Positions 40,492-51,159 of a stretch of DNA of 64,000 nucleotides are shown piece after piece. Below the pieces are notes generated by a model, which saw nothing but the letters and a program-made list of their open reading frames with translations, ran no database searches and had not been told where the DNA came from. The number at the start of each line of letters is the position of its first letter. The stretch's first letter is position 1. The stretch covers positions 8,742,001 through 8,806,000 of the forward strand of contig NZ_CP163525.1 of the NCBI RefSeq assembly GCF_041080655.1, read 5' to 3'. Source of the stretch: Streptomyces sp. CG4 (GTDB taxonomy: Bacteria > Actinomycetota > Actinomycetes > Streptomycetales > Streptomycetaceae). Both the position numbers and the translations under genes were made by a program.

Positions 40492-42225
40492 CCCGAACGC
40501 CTTCAGGAACCGGTCGCGGAAGTCGTCCATCCCCCAGACGGGAGCGTTGGCGGCGGGCCTCAGGCCCTCCGTCCAGCCCCAGCCGGAGATCCGGTCCAGC
40601 ACCTTGGGGTCGTGGGCGACGAGGGTGACCGGCACGTCCTTGCGGGGGCTGTTCGCGGTGACGGTCGGTACGGGCTGGTGGTCGCCCAGGAAGACCAGGA
40701 CGGTGTTCTGGTTGCCGTACCGCCGCAGGAACCCGGCGAGGCTGTTCAGGGAGTACTCGACGGAGGCGCGGTACTCCGTGCGCACGCTCTCGAGGTTGGC
40801 CCAGACCTCCTTCTCGGTCTTGCCGCCCCGTCTGATCTGCTGGAAGACCGAGCCGTCGCCCAGCGTCTCCCAGTCGACCATCCGGGGCACGGGCGCCCAC
40901 GGATAGTGGCTGGAGGTGAGGATGATCTCCGCCATCAGCGGACCCCGGCCCCGCTTGCCGAACTCCCGTCGCTGGAACGTCTCCAGGGCATACTGGTCCG
41001 GCACCTGCGACCAGCCGAAGTCCGGGCCGTGGTAGTCCAAATGGTGGCCGTCGTAGACATGGTCCAAGCCGAAGAACCGCCCCTCCGGCCAGGCCACCAG
41101 CACCCCGGGCACGACCCCGACCGTACGCCAGGCGCCGGCCCTGCGGAACGAGCCGGTGAGGGTCGTCCGGTCGCTGGAGGTGAGGCTGCGGAACCGCTGC
41201 TGGTTGCTGATCCACAGGCCGGACAGGAACGTCGAGTGGGCCAGCCAGCTGCCGCCACCGGTCACCGGCGAGCGCAGCCAGCCGCTGCGGGCCCGGAATC
41301 CGGCGGCCGCGAGCGTCGCGGTGCTCTGCTTGAGGACCGTGCCGATCGGCGGGCCCATCGCCGGGTCCTCGATCGCCGAACGGCCGTAGCTCTCGACGAA
41401 CGTGAACAGCACGTCCTTGCCGCGCAGGCCGGTCAGCAGCTGGTCCGGCGGGGTGCGGGCGAACGCGTCGACGGCGGCCTCGCGACGGAAGAGACGGGCG
41501 TCGGCGAGGGAGACGCGGACCTGCTTGGCCCGGTCGCCGAGGAGGCCCGCGTCGAGCGTCGAGGCGACCGGCGCTCCGCCGATGTGCAGGCCGAGCACGA
41601 CGCAGGTGACCCAGGCGGTGGTCAGCACCAGGACGACGCGGACGGCCCGGGTGCGGTGACGGGCCATCAGGGAGGTCAGCCGGACCGTCGCGCCCGTGGT
41701 CAGGACGAGGACGGCGACCGCGAGGAGCAGCGCGCCGGCGAGCGCGGCCAGCTCGCCGGAGCGGCCGGAGGTGTCCCGGACATAGTCCGCCGCGTTGCTG
41801 AGCAGACCCCAGTCCAGCACCAGGTCGAAGGGGCGGTACAGCACCGAGTAGAACCCGATGTCCAGGCACTTGAGCAGGGCGACCAGCCCGATCAGCACAC
41901 CGCCGGCCACCGCCCCGGCCCGCCGCGCCCGGGACGGCAGCACGAGCAGCACGGCGGCGAACAGGACCCCCTCGCCCGGCAACCGCACAAACGCGGCCGG
42001 CCTGAGCCGATCGGGTTCATCCGGCATCAACAGCGCGATCAGAAGAAGCCCGGCAGCGAGAACGCTCAGCCCCACGGCCACGCCCCGCGCGATACGCACA
42101 CGCCGGCCGGCGCGGGCGGCTCCCGCGGCCTCCGCCTCCCGGATCGCGGCCCCCTCGGCTCCCCCTGCCCCGGTATGCGTCTCGTCCGCGCTCTCCGGCA
42201 GGCGGTCTGGCGTGTGGTGGGGCAC
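40477..42225 (-). CDS. Membrane sulfatase-like (LtaS-type) hydrolase
   Basis: A 582-residue protein with four or five hydrophobic segments in the first 220 residues and a C-terminal alkaline phosphatase/sulfatase-like domain facing outward. Recognisable pieces are VLFTFVESYGRSAIED (first metal-binding strand with Glu), GGGSWLAHSTFLSGLW with the Thr/Ser nucleophile region, and VLVFLGDHQPVPTV with the GDH metal site. The layout fits phosphoglycerol transferase/LtaS-like enzymes that modify the envelope. GTG 42225 follows GGAAGG by seven bases and is preferred over ATG 42282. Confidence 0.8.
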   Translation of the reverse strand: MPHHTPDRLPESADETHTGAGGAEGAAIREAEAAGAARAGRRVRIARGVAVGLSVLAAGLLLIALLMPDEPDRLRPAAFVRLPGEGVLFAAVLLVLPSRARRAGAVAGGVLIGLVALLKCLDIGFYSVLYRPFDLVLDWGLLSNAADYVRDTSGRSGELAALAGALLLAVAVLVLTTGATVRLTSLMARHRTRAVRVVLVLTTAWVTCVVLGLHIGGAPVASTLDAGLLGDRAKQVRVSLADARLFRREAAVDAFARTPPDQLLTGLRGKDVLFTFVESYGRSAIEDPAMGPPIGTVLKQSTATLAAAGFRARSGWLRSPVTGGGSWLAHSTFLSGLWISNQQRFRSLTSSDRTTLTGSFRRAGAWRTVGVVPGVLVAWPEGRFFGLDHVYDGHHLDYHGPDFGWSQVPDQYALETFQRREFGKRGRGPLMAEIILTSSHYPWAPVPRMVDWETLGDGSVFQQIRRGGKTEKEVWANLESVRTEYRASVEYSLNSLAGFLRRYGNQNTVLVFLGDHQPVPTVTANSPRKDVPVTLVAHDPKVLDRISGWGWTEGLRPAANAPVWGMDDFRDRFLKAFGPQGR

Positions 42226-42380
42226 CCGGAGATCCTTCCGTGCGTGGCCGGTGCCGGTACGGGAGGCCGGGACCGGCATCACTCGACCGATCGACGGTCA
42301 CCGAGCGTGGTCGGACGGCATCGATCGTGCGCACAGAGTAGTCCGGCGGGGCGGTGGGGGCAGCGGGACACCCCGGGGCG

Positions 42381-43997
42381 CTATCGCTGGTCGGCGGCGA
42401 CCGCCACCTCCCGTGCCCACCGGTAGTCGGCCTTGCCGCTCGGCGACCGCTGGATGGCGTTCGTGATCACCAGCTGGCGCGGGATCTTGTAACCCGCCAA
42501 CCGGGTACGGCAGTGGCCCTGGATGTCGGCCAGGGAGGGGTGCGTGGCGCCCTCGCGCAGCTGCACCACGGCCGCCACATGGCTGCCCCACGTTGCGTCC
42601 GGCACCCCGGCGACCAGCGCGTCGTACACGTCCGGATGCGCCTTGAGCGCCTGCTCGACCTCTTCCGGGTAGACCTTCTCGCCGCCGGTGTTGATGCACT
42701 GCGAGCCCCGGCCGAGCACGGTGACCACGCCGTCCTCGTCGACCCTCGCCATGTCGCCGAGCAGGACCCAGCGCTGTCCGTCCTTCTCGAAGAACGTCTC
42801 TGCGGTTTTCCGCGGGTCGTTGTAGTAGCCGAGCGGTACATGGCCGCACTGGGCGACCCGGCCGACCTCGCCCGCGGCGACCGGTTCGTGGGTCGCCGGA
42901 TCCACCACGCGGGTACGGGAGTTGACCCGGAGGCGGAAACCGCGCTCGGGGCCCGCGTCCTCCGTCGCCGTACCGTTGAAGCCGGACTCGGAGGAGCCGA
43001 AGTTGTTGAGCAGCATGGCGTTCGGGACCAGCTCACGGAACTGCCGGCGCACCGTCTCCGACATGATCGCGCCCGATGAGGACACGCTGAACAGAGCCGA
43101 GCAGTCCGTGCCCTTGAGCGGCCCGCTCAGCGCGTCGATCAGCGGCCGCAGCATGGCGTCGCCGACCAGCGACATGCTGGTGACCTTCTCCTTCTCGACG
43201 GTACGCAGCACTTCCTCCGGCACGAACTTGCGGTGCAGGACGACGCGTTGGCCGAAGTTGAAGCCGATGAAGGCGGTCAGCGTCGAGGTGCCGTGCATCA
43301 GCGGGGGAGTGGGGAAGAAGGTGATGCCGAAGCCGCCGGCGGCGACCCGCTCGGCCAGTTCCTCCGGCGTCTTCACCGGCTCGCCGGTGGGGGCTCCACC
43401 ACCCAGTCCCGCGAAGAACAGGTCCTCCTGACGCCACATCACACCCTTGGGCATTCCGGTTGTGCCGCCGGTGTAGATGATGAACTGGTCGTCCCCCGAG
43501 CGAGCCGGGAAGTCCCGCCCGGGCGAACCGGCGGCCTCCGCGTCGGCGAACGCCGCCGCCCCGGGCACCGCGGCCGCCTCCGGGCCCACCCGCAGCAGAT
43601 GCCGCAGCTTCGGCGCCCGCGGCAGCGCGCCCGCCACCCGGTCCGCGAACTCGGCGTCGAAGACGAGCGCGACCAGGTCGGCGTCCCGGTAGAGGTACAC
43701 CAGCTCCTCTTCGACATAGCGGTAGTTGACGTTGACCGGAACGATCCGCGCTTTCAGGCAGGCCAGCACGGTCTGCAGGTACTCGACACCGTTGTAGAGA
43801 TGGAGACCCAGGTGCTCCCCGGGCCGTATCCCGCCGTCGAGGAGGTGGTGGGCGATGCGGTTGGCGGCCGCGTCGAGCTCCGCGTACGTCAGCCGGCGCT
43901 CCGTGCCGGTGCCGGGATGGTCGACGTACACGAGCGCCTCGCGGTCCGGGACCACGTCGACGACCGACTCGAACAGGTCGGCAAGGTTGTACTCCAC
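42381..43997 (-). CDS. Acyl-CoA synthetase of FadD19/FadD17-like type
   Basis: A 538-residue ANL ligase. The A3 motif is IIYTGGTTGMPKGVMWR; NNFGSSESGFNG, LLGDMARVDEDGVVTVLGRGSQCINTGGEK and the end lysine SPSGKADYRWA are seen. The ITFFPTPPLMHGTS and FNFGQRVVLHRKF segments are characteristic of actinobacterial ligases that activate sterol side chains or branched isoprenoid acids. GTG 43997 follows AGGAGG. It is divergent from the crotonase-DUF35-LTP operon and shares operator site 2 with it, so both likely belong to one pathway. Confidence 0.86.
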   Translation of the reverse strand: MEYNLADLFESVVDVVPDREALVYVDHPGTGTERRLTYAELDAAANRIAHHLLDGGIRPGEHLGLHLYNGVEYLQTVLACLKARIVPVNVNYRYVEEELVYLYRDADLVALVFDAEFADRVAGALPRAPKLRHLLRVGPEAAAVPGAAAFADAEAAGSPGRDFPARSGDDQFIIYTGGTTGMPKGVMWRQEDLFFAGLGGGAPTGEPVKTPEELAERVAAGGFGITFFPTPPLMHGTSTLTAFIGFNFGQRVVLHRKFVPEEVLRTVEKEKVTSMSLVGDAMLRPLIDALSGPLKGTDCSALFSVSSSGAIMSETVRRQFRELVPNAMLLNNFGSSESGFNGTATEDAGPERGFRLRVNSRTRVVDPATHEPVAAGEVGRVAQCGHVPLGYYNDPRKTAETFFEKDGQRWVLLGDMARVDEDGVVTVLGRGSQCINTGGEKVYPEEVEQALKAHPDVYDALVAGVPDATWGSHVAAVVQLREGATHPSLADIQGHCRTRLAGYKIPRQLVITNAIQRSPSGKADYRWAREVAVAADQR

Positions 43998-44101
43998 CGC
44001 TCCTCCTGACCCCGGCAGCCCCGACGAAGAAAGGCGAGAACCATCGCTTCGCCGGTCATCAGAGCAAACGGCGCCGCAACTGTGAAGGCCTCGCGTCAAT
44101 A

Positions 44102-44122
44102 AATCTGACTGTCTGTCAGAAA
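44102..44122. promoter_or_regulatory. Putative TetR-type operator, site 2
   Basis: AATCTGAC-TGTCT-GTCAGAAA. The two eight-base flanks and the five-base spacer length are the same as at 28627-28647. It sits between a divergent ligase (start 43997) and crotonase gene (start 44187) and could repress both. Confidence 0.65.
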
Positions 44123-44186
44123 ACCCTTGAAGTGCCTCCTCGCCTACTGCAACCTGTTCTCGTTCTCACCGAGGGGAGACAAGCCC

Positions 44187-44987
44187 ATGGGCGGGACGGA
44201 ACACCTCACCGTGCGGCGCGAGGGCGCCACACTCGTGCTCACGCTCAACAGGCCCGACGCCAGGAACGCGCTCTCGCTGCCGATGCTCGTCGGCCTCTAC
44301 GACGGCTGGTGCGAGGCCGACGAGGACGACGAGATCCGCTCGATCGTGCTCACCGGAGCCGGCGGCTCCTTCTGCGCCGGCATGGATCTGAAGGCGCTGG
44401 CCGGGAACGGTATGCAGGGCGAGCACTACCGCGACCGGCTCAAGGCCGACCCCGACCTGCACTGGAAGGCGATGCTGCGCCACCATCGCCCCCGCAAACC
44501 GGTCATCGCCGCCGTCGAGGGGTACTGCGTCGCGGGCGGCACCGAGATCCTCCAGGGCGCCGACATCCGGGTCGCGGGCGAGTCCGCGACCTTCGGGCTG
44601 TTCGAGGTCAGGCGCGGCCTGTTCCCGATCGGCGGCTCCACCGTGCGGCTGCAACGCCAGATCCCGCGCACCCACGCCCTGGAGATGCTGCTCACCGGAC
44701 GGCCGTACAGTGCCCGGGAGGCGGCGGACATCGGCCTGATCGGCCATGTCGTGCCCGACGGCACCGCGCTCGACAAGGCCCTGCGGATCGCCGAGCAGAT
44801 CAACGCCTGCGGCCCGCTCGCCGTCGAAGCCGTCAAGGCGTCGGTGTACGAGACCGCCGAGATGACCGAGACCGACGGCCTCGCGGCCGAACTCGCGCGC
44901 GGCTGGCCGGTCTTCGACACCGCCGACGCCAAGGAAGGCGCCCGCGCCTTCGCGGAGAAGCGGCCCCCTGTCTACAAACGCGCCTGA
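44187..44987 (+). CDS. Enoyl-CoA hydratase/isomerase (crotonase family)
   Basis: A 266-residue crotonase. The oxyanion segment SFCAGMDLKALAG, YCVAGGTEILQGADIRVA with the first catalytic Glu and FGLFEVRRGLFP with the second are intact. ATG 44187 follows GAGGGGAG by seven bases. First gene of a plus-strand operon with a DUF35 protein and two LTP proteins; it should hydrate the enoyl-CoA that the LTP/DUF35 pair then cleaves (inference). Confidence 0.9.
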   Translation: MGGTEHLTVRREGATLVLTLNRPDARNALSLPMLVGLYDGWCEADEDDEIRSIVLTGAGGSFCAGMDLKALAGNGMQGEHYRDRLKADPDLHWKAMLRHHRPRKPVIAAVEGYCVAGGTEILQGADIRVAGESATFGLFEVRRGLFPIGGSTVRLQRQIPRTHALEMLLTGRPYSAREAADIGLIGHVVPDGTALDKALRIAEQINACGPLAVEAVKASVYETAEMTETDGLAAELARGWPVFDTADAKEGARAFAEKRPPVYKRA

Positions 44988-45008
44988 CCCGCTGAAGGAG
45001 TCCGCCAG

Positions 45009-45950
45009 ATGCCCGAAGTCCTCCAGGCCCCCCTCGTCGTCGAGTTCCCCTTCACCCGCTCCCTCGGTCCCGTCCAGAGCGCCTTCCTCACCGGACTGCG
45101 CGAACGCGTCGTGCTCGGTGTGAAGACCGGTGACGGGCGCACCCTCGTCCCGCCCGTCGAGTACGACCCCGTCACCGCCGAGGAGATCCGCGACCTGGTG
45201 GAAGTCGCGCCCACGGGCACGGTCACCACCTGGGCGTGGAACCACGAGCCGCGCCGCGGCCAGCCCCTCGGCACCCCCTTCGCCTGGGTCCTGGTCCGGT
45301 TCGACGGCGCCGACACGGCCCTCCTGCACGCACTCGACGCCCCCGGCCCCGACGCCGTCCGCACCGGCATGCGGGTGCGCATCCGCTGGGCCGAGGAGCG
45401 CACCGGCGCCATCACCGACATCGCCTGCTTCGAACCGTACGACGGAGAGCCCGGACAACCGGGCGGCCACCCGGGCGAGTTCGAGGACCCGCTCACCGGG
45501 ATCGTCGCCCCGGCCCGCCTCGACTACACCTACTCACCCGGCCGCGCCCAGACCGCCTACATCCAGGCCCTCTCCGCACAGCGGACCGTCGGCGAACGCT
45601 GCCCCTCCTGCCGCAAGGTGTACGTCCCGCCCAGGGGTGCGTGCCCCACATGTGGCGTGGCCACAGCGGAACAGGTCGAAGTGGGTCCTCGGGGCACAGT
45701 GACCACCTTCTGCATCGTCAACATCAAGGCGAGGAACCTGGACATCGAGGTGCCCTACGTCTACGCGCACATCGCCCTCGACGGCGCCGACCTCGCCCTG
45801 CACGCCCGGATCGGCGGCATCCCCTACGACCAGGTCCGCATGGGCCTGCGCGTGGAGCCCGTGTGGACCGAGGGCGCCCGCTACCCCGACCACTACCGGC
45901 CCACCGGCGAGCCCGACGCGGACTACGAGACGTACAAGGAGCTGCTGTGA
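45009..45950 (+). CDS. Two-domain DUF35 / OB-fold acyl-CoA-associated protein
   Basis: A 313-residue protein with two DUF35-type OB-fold halves. The C-terminal half has the usual zinc ribbon (CPSCRKVYVPPRGACPTC) followed by the OB fold (GTVTTFCIVNI ... YVYAHIALDGAD). The N-terminal half has the helix-plus-OB layout (APTGTVTTWAWN ... FAWVLVRFDGAD) but its zinc cysteines are gone. DUF35 proteins bind LTP or thiolase partners and activate them (for example ChsH2 with Ltp2). It overlaps the next gene by four bases (GTGA), fitting a stable complex. Confidence 0.83.
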   Translation: MPEVLQAPLVVEFPFTRSLGPVQSAFLTGLRERVVLGVKTGDGRTLVPPVEYDPVTAEEIRDLVEVAPTGTVTTWAWNHEPRRGQPLGTPFAWVLVRFDGADTALLHALDAPGPDAVRTGMRVRIRWAEERTGAITDIACFEPYDGEPGQPGGHPGEFEDPLTGIVAPARLDYTYSPGRAQTAYIQALSAQRTVGERCPSCRKVYVPPRGACPTCGVATAEQVEVGPRGTVTTFCIVNIKARNLDIEVPYVYAHIALDGADLALHARIGGIPYDQVRMGLRVEPVWTEGARYPDHYRPTGEPDADYETYKELL

Positions 45951-47013
45951 CCAGCGAAGGAGCCCCCGCAGCCCGGGAGATCGCGGTCATCGCCTTCGCC
46001 CAGACCGACCACCGGCGCTCCACCGAGGAGTCCTCCGAGGTCGAGATGCTCATGCCGGTGCTGCACGAGGTGCTGGCACAGACCGGCCTCAGGGCCGCCG
46101 ACATCGGCTTCACCTGCTCCGGCTCCAGCGACTACCTCGCCGGCCGCGCCTTCTCCTTCACCCTCGCCCTCGACGGCGTCGGCGCCTGGCCGCCGATCTC
46201 CGAGTCGCACGTCGAGATGGACGGCGCCTGGGCGCTGTACGAGGCCTGGACGAAGCTGCTCACCGGAGACGCCGACACCGCGCTCGTGTACTCCTACGGC
46301 AAGAGCTCGCCCGGCTCGGTGCGGGACGTGCTGACCCGGCAGCTCGACCCGTACTACGTGGCTCCCCTGTGGCCCGACTCCATAGCGCTGGCCGCCCTCC
46401 AGGCGCAGGCCCTCATAGATGCCGGCCACACCGACGAGCCGGCGCTGGCGGCCGTCGGCGCCCGCAACCGCGCCGACGCCACCGCCAACCCGCACGCCCA
46501 GCTCAAGGGCCGACTGCCGCACGGCGACTACGTCGTACGGCCGCTGCGCACCGGCGACTGCCCGCCGGTCGGCGACGGCGCCGCCGCCGTGATCCTCGCG
46601 GCGGGGGAGCGGGCCCGGGAACTGTGCGAGCGGCCCGCCTGGATCCGCGGCATCGACCACCGCATCGAGGCTCACGCCCTCGGTGTCCGCGACCTCGCCG
46701 ACTCGCCGTCCACCCGGCTGGCGGCCCAGAAGGCGGGTGCCTTCGAACGGCCCGTCGACATGGCCGAGTTGCACGCGCCGTTCACCGCGCAGGAGGTGAT
46801 CCTGCGCAGGGCCCTCCGCCTCGGCGACGACGTACGCGTGAATCCCTCCGGCGGAGCGCTGGCCGCCAACCCCGTCATGGCCGCAGGCCTCGTCCGCATC
46901 GGCGAGGCCGCCGCCCGCATCCACCGCGGCGACTCCGGCCGCGCCCTCGCCCACGCCACCTCCGGCCCCTGCCTGCAGCAGAACCTGGTCGCCGTACTCG
47001 AAGGGGATCCACG

Positions 47014-47017
<4 letters not shown>
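45947..47017 (+). CDS. Thiolase-fold lipid-transfer-type protein (LTP), first copy
   Basis: A 356-residue protein of thiolase fold, shorter than true thiolases. The site where thiolases have the nucleophilic Cys (CSSG-like) reads VEMDGAWAL, and the C-terminal CxGGG motif is replaced by HATSGPCLQQN; VNPSGGALAANPVMAAGLVR is well kept. It is thus probably a non-thiolase member, such as a retro-aldolase subunit or a scaffold. GTG 45947 overlaps the DUF35 stop and ATGA couples it to the next LTP. Confidence 0.8.
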
Positions 47018-48180
<1,163 letters not shown>

Positions 48181-48261
48181 AGTCCTTCCCACGTGGCCTG
48201 TTGGGCATCGTGAGCGGTCGCTAGGCTGGCCCGCGGACGACGAACCGGGAGGAGCACGGAC

Positions 48262-48504
48262 GTGGCCGAGAGCACGATCCAGGAGCAGTCGCTCATGGGC
48301 TGGGACAAGCCGGAGCTGGACCTCAGCAAGGCCGAGTGGCAGTCCAGCAGCCGAGGTCTGGGCGATGTCCAGATCGCCTTTGTCGAGGGCTTCATCGCGA
48401 TGCGCAACAGCGGCCGTCCGGAGAGCCCATCCCTGATCTTCACGCCGGCGGAATGGGGCGCGTTCGTCTCCGGAGCCCGGGAAGGGGAGTTCGACCTCAC
48501 CTGA
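48262..48504 (+). CDS. DUF397 domain protein
   Basis: An 80-residue DUF397 protein (WQSSSRGLGDVQIAFVEGFI ... RNSGRPESPSLIFTPAEWGAFVSGAREGEFDL). GTG 48262 follows GGGAGGAG. DUF397 genes usually stand next to an XRE-type regulator they work with (as in BldB/WhiJ-like pairs); none is adjacent, so this is an orphan. Confidence 0.85.
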   Translation: MAESTIQEQSLMGWDKPELDLSKAEWQSSSRGLGDVQIAFVEGFIAMRNSGRPESPSLIFTPAEWGAFVSGAREGEFDLT

Positions 48505-48665
48505 ACCGCACGGGAGCGCCCGGCGCCACGCGGCCACCGGCAGCCGAACCGGGGGTGTTCCGCGCCGATTTCCGGACACGCGACCAGCAGCAACCCGCTG
48601 GGACCGCAGCCTGCGTCAGGCTGGCCCCAGCAAGGGGAAGGTCGGGTTCCGAAAGGTGAGGAACG

Positions 48666-49568
48666 ATGAGCACTGCACCCGTCATCGCCGCGGTCGACGG
48701 TTCGGACGACAGCCTGCGCGCACTGGAGTGGGCCTTCGACGCCGCCCGCCGCCGCGCCACACCGCTGCGGGTGGTGCACGTACGGCAGTACGCCGCCTGG
48801 GGCCAGGCCGATGTGCTGGTCGCCGGGCCGCCGCAGGCGGAGGGCGATCCGGTGCTGGACGACGTACAGGCCCGGTTCGCGGACCGCGGGCCGGAGCCCG
48901 CCGTGGAGTACGTCGCCCTGGAGGGCGTCCCGGGCGCCGTCCTGCCGGAACTCGGCACGGACGCCGGGCTGTTGGTCCTCGGCTCCCGTGGCCGCGGCGG
49001 CTTCGCCAGCCTGCTGCTCGGCTCCAACGGCCTCGCCGCCGCCCGGGACGCCGAGTGCCCGGTGGTCGTCGTACCCCGGCCGGGCCGGCAGGTTCACGGG
49101 GACGGGCCGGCCGAGCCCGGGCCCCGGGTGGTCGTGGGCCTGCACGTCGACAGCCCCGACGACGCCGCCCTCGCCCTCGCCTTCGCCGAGGCCGCCCTGC
49201 GCGAGGCCCGGGTCCAGGTGATCGCCGCCTACCCGTGGCCGGTGCAGACATGGTCCGTGCCGGGCCAGATCCTGCCGCCCCAGGTCGACCAGGACGCCGT
49301 CGCGGGCGAGACCCGCGCCCTCGCCGAGGGCTTCCTCGCCCCGCACCGCAAGCGGCACCCCGAGGTCCGCGCGGACGCCGAGGCGCTGCCCGGCGACGCG
49401 GCCGGCCTGCTCGTGGCCGCCTCCAAGGATGCCGAGCTGGTCGTGGTCGGCCGGCACCGGCGACGCCTGCTCGCACCCGCCCGCATGATGGGCTCGGTCA
49501 CGCAGGCCGTGCTGCTGCACGCGGCCTGCCCGATCGCCGTGGTGCCGCCGGGACCGTCCGAGGAGTGA
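48666..49568 (+). CDS. Universal stress protein, two UspA domains
   Basis: A 300-residue tandem UspA protein. Domain 1 (about 1-140) begins VIAAVDGSDDSLRALEWA and has the ATP-binding GSRGRGGFASLLLGS (G-x2-G-x9-GS type). Domain 2 (about 155-300) begins PRVVVGLHVDSPDD and ends VGRHRRRLLAPARMMGSVTQAVLLHAACPIAVV. ATG 48666 follows GTGAGGAACG. A dormancy or stress role is the general expectation. Confidence 0.9.
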   Translation: MSTAPVIAAVDGSDDSLRALEWAFDAARRRATPLRVVHVRQYAAWGQADVLVAGPPQAEGDPVLDDVQARFADRGPEPAVEYVALEGVPGAVLPELGTDAGLLVLGSRGRGGFASLLLGSNGLAAARDAECPVVVVPRPGRQVHGDGPAEPGPRVVVGLHVDSPDDAALALAFAEAALREARVQVIAAYPWPVQTWSVPGQILPPQVDQDAVAGETRALAEGFLAPHRKRHPEVRADAEALPGDAAGLLVAASKDAELVVVGRHRRRLLAPARMMGSVTQAVLLHAACPIAVVPPGPSEE

Positions 49569-49774
49569 GGCGGCCAGGGGGCACGGCCATGCCGACGTAG
49601 CAGACCCTGTGGCGCCCCGCAATGCGTCCGGTGGCGACCGGCACGGACCCGGCGGTGGTGTCCCGCGCCATGGTGCCGGGCCACACGCGTCCATACGGTT
49701 CCGCCACGCCCGGCGCTCCAGGCGCCGACCCGCGCACGAGCGGCCGGGCCGTGTGTCCTCGGAAGGAGCCGCTC

Positions 49775-51022
49775 ATGCCCCTGCCCATGTTCCGAAAGGC
49801 GCCCGGAGCGCCGCCCCGTGCGCGCTCGTTGCCGCGCTTCCTGCCCCGCCTCCTCGCCGTCGTCGCCGTAGTCCTGGGCACCGCGCTCGCCGGCCCCCTG
49901 CCCGCGGCCCGAGCCTCCGTGGCGCTCACCGAGGTCAGCGGCTTCGGATCCAACCCGGGCGCCCTCACCATGTATGTGTACCGGCCCGCGTCGCTGCCCG
50001 CACACCCGCCGGTCGTGGTCGCCCTGCACGGCTGCACCCAGAGCGCGCAGGTCTATGCCGACAACTCCGGCCTGCCCCAACTCGCCGACCGGGACGGCTT
50101 TCTGCTGGTGTTCGCGCAGACCTCCACCGCCAACAACCCGAGCCAGTGCTTCAACTGGTTCCAGACCACGGACAATCGGCGCGGCCAGGGCGAGGTGCTC
50201 TCCATCCGGCAGATGGCCGGCCAGGCCGTGACCGCCTACGGCGCCGATCCCCAGCGGATCTACGTCACCGGTCTGTCCGCGGGCGGCGCCATGACCGCCG
50301 TCATGCTCGCCACCTACCCCGACGTCTTCTCCGCCGGCGCCATCGTCGCGGGCCTGCCCTACGACTGCACCAAGGACAACAGCCCCTACGTGTGCATGAA
50401 CCCCGGCGTGGAGCTGAGCCCCGCCGAGTGGGCACAGCGCGTACGCGACGCCGATCCGTCGTACACCGGGCCGTGGCCGCGCACGGCCGTCTGGTACGGC
50501 GACCAGGACACCACCGTCGTCCCGCGCAACGCCACGGAGCTGCGCGACCAGTGGACGGCCCTGCACGGCCTCACCCAGAACCCGACCCGCACCACGACCA
50601 TCGGCCCCGACGCCACCCGGCAGGACCAGTACCTGGCCGCCGACGGCACGGTAGCCGTCGAGGTCGACCGGGTTCCCGGCATCGGCCACGGCACCCCGGT
50701 GGACCCGGGCACCGGCACCCAGCAGTGCGGCAGCACCGGCGCCCCCTACTTCCCGGGCTCGATCTGCTCCAGCTACTGGATCGCCCGGTTCTTCGGCCTG
50801 GACACCTCCGATCCGGGCGGCGGAGGCGGTGGCGGCGGCGCCGCCTGCTGGACGGCGAGCAACTACGCCCAGGTGCAAGCCGGACGGGCCACCACCAGCG
50901 GTGGCTCCACCTACGCCAAGGGGTCCCAGCAGAACATGGGCCTGTACAACACCTTCGTCACCCACACCTTGAAGGAGTCACCCACGGGCTACTACACCAT
51001 TGCCGACAACGGCTGCCCCTGA
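49775..51022 (+). CDS. Secreted PHB depolymerase-family esterase
   Basis: A 415-residue exported esterase. A signal peptide (Arg-rich start, hydrophobic LLAVVAVVLGTALAG, AARASV cut region at about 45) leads to an esterase PHB-depolymerase domain: VVVALHGCTQSA (oxyanion), YVTGLSAGGAMTAVML (Ser), YGDQDTTVVPRN (Asp) and VPGIGHGTPVD (His). A glycine linker (about 348-356) joins a 60-residue C-terminal domain with the pattern CWTASNYAQVQAG, seen in similar esterases and probably a binding module. ATG 49775 follows GGAAGGAG. Confidence 0.88.
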   Translation: MPLPMFRKAPGAPPRARSLPRFLPRLLAVVAVVLGTALAGPLPAARASVALTEVSGFGSNPGALTMYVYRPASLPAHPPVVVALHGCTQSAQVYADNSGLPQLADRDGFLLVFAQTSTANNPSQCFNWFQTTDNRRGQGEVLSIRQMAGQAVTAYGADPQRIYVTGLSAGGAMTAVMLATYPDVFSAGAIVAGLPYDCTKDNSPYVCMNPGVELSPAEWAQRVRDADPSYTGPWPRTAVWYGDQDTTVVPRNATELRDQWTALHGLTQNPTRTTTIGPDATRQDQYLAADGTVAVEVDRVPGIGHGTPVDPGTGTQQCGSTGAPYFPGSICSSYWIARFFGLDTSDPGGGGGGGGAACWTASNYAQVQAGRATTSGGSTYAKGSQQNMGLYNTFVTHTLKESPTGYYTIADNGCP

Positions 51023-51037
51023 CAGAGGGTCAGCCAC

Positions 51038-51091
51038 GCCGGACATGGTGGTGTCCGGCACCGTTGCGGGGGCCGCCGTCCTGGCGGCCCC
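51038..51091 (+). terminator. Double hairpin terminator after the depolymerase
   Basis: Two hairpins in a row: GCCGGACA/TGTCCGGC (51038-51059, six-base loop) and GGGGCCGCC/GGCGGCCCC (51069-51091, five-base loop), both perfect, starting 15 bases after the depolymerase stop. Confidence 0.75.
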
Positions 51092-51159
51092 ACACATGTC
51101 CCGGACACCCATATCGCCCCTAGCCTCCAGCGCGTCCACCCACCGCCGGAGGAACCCCG

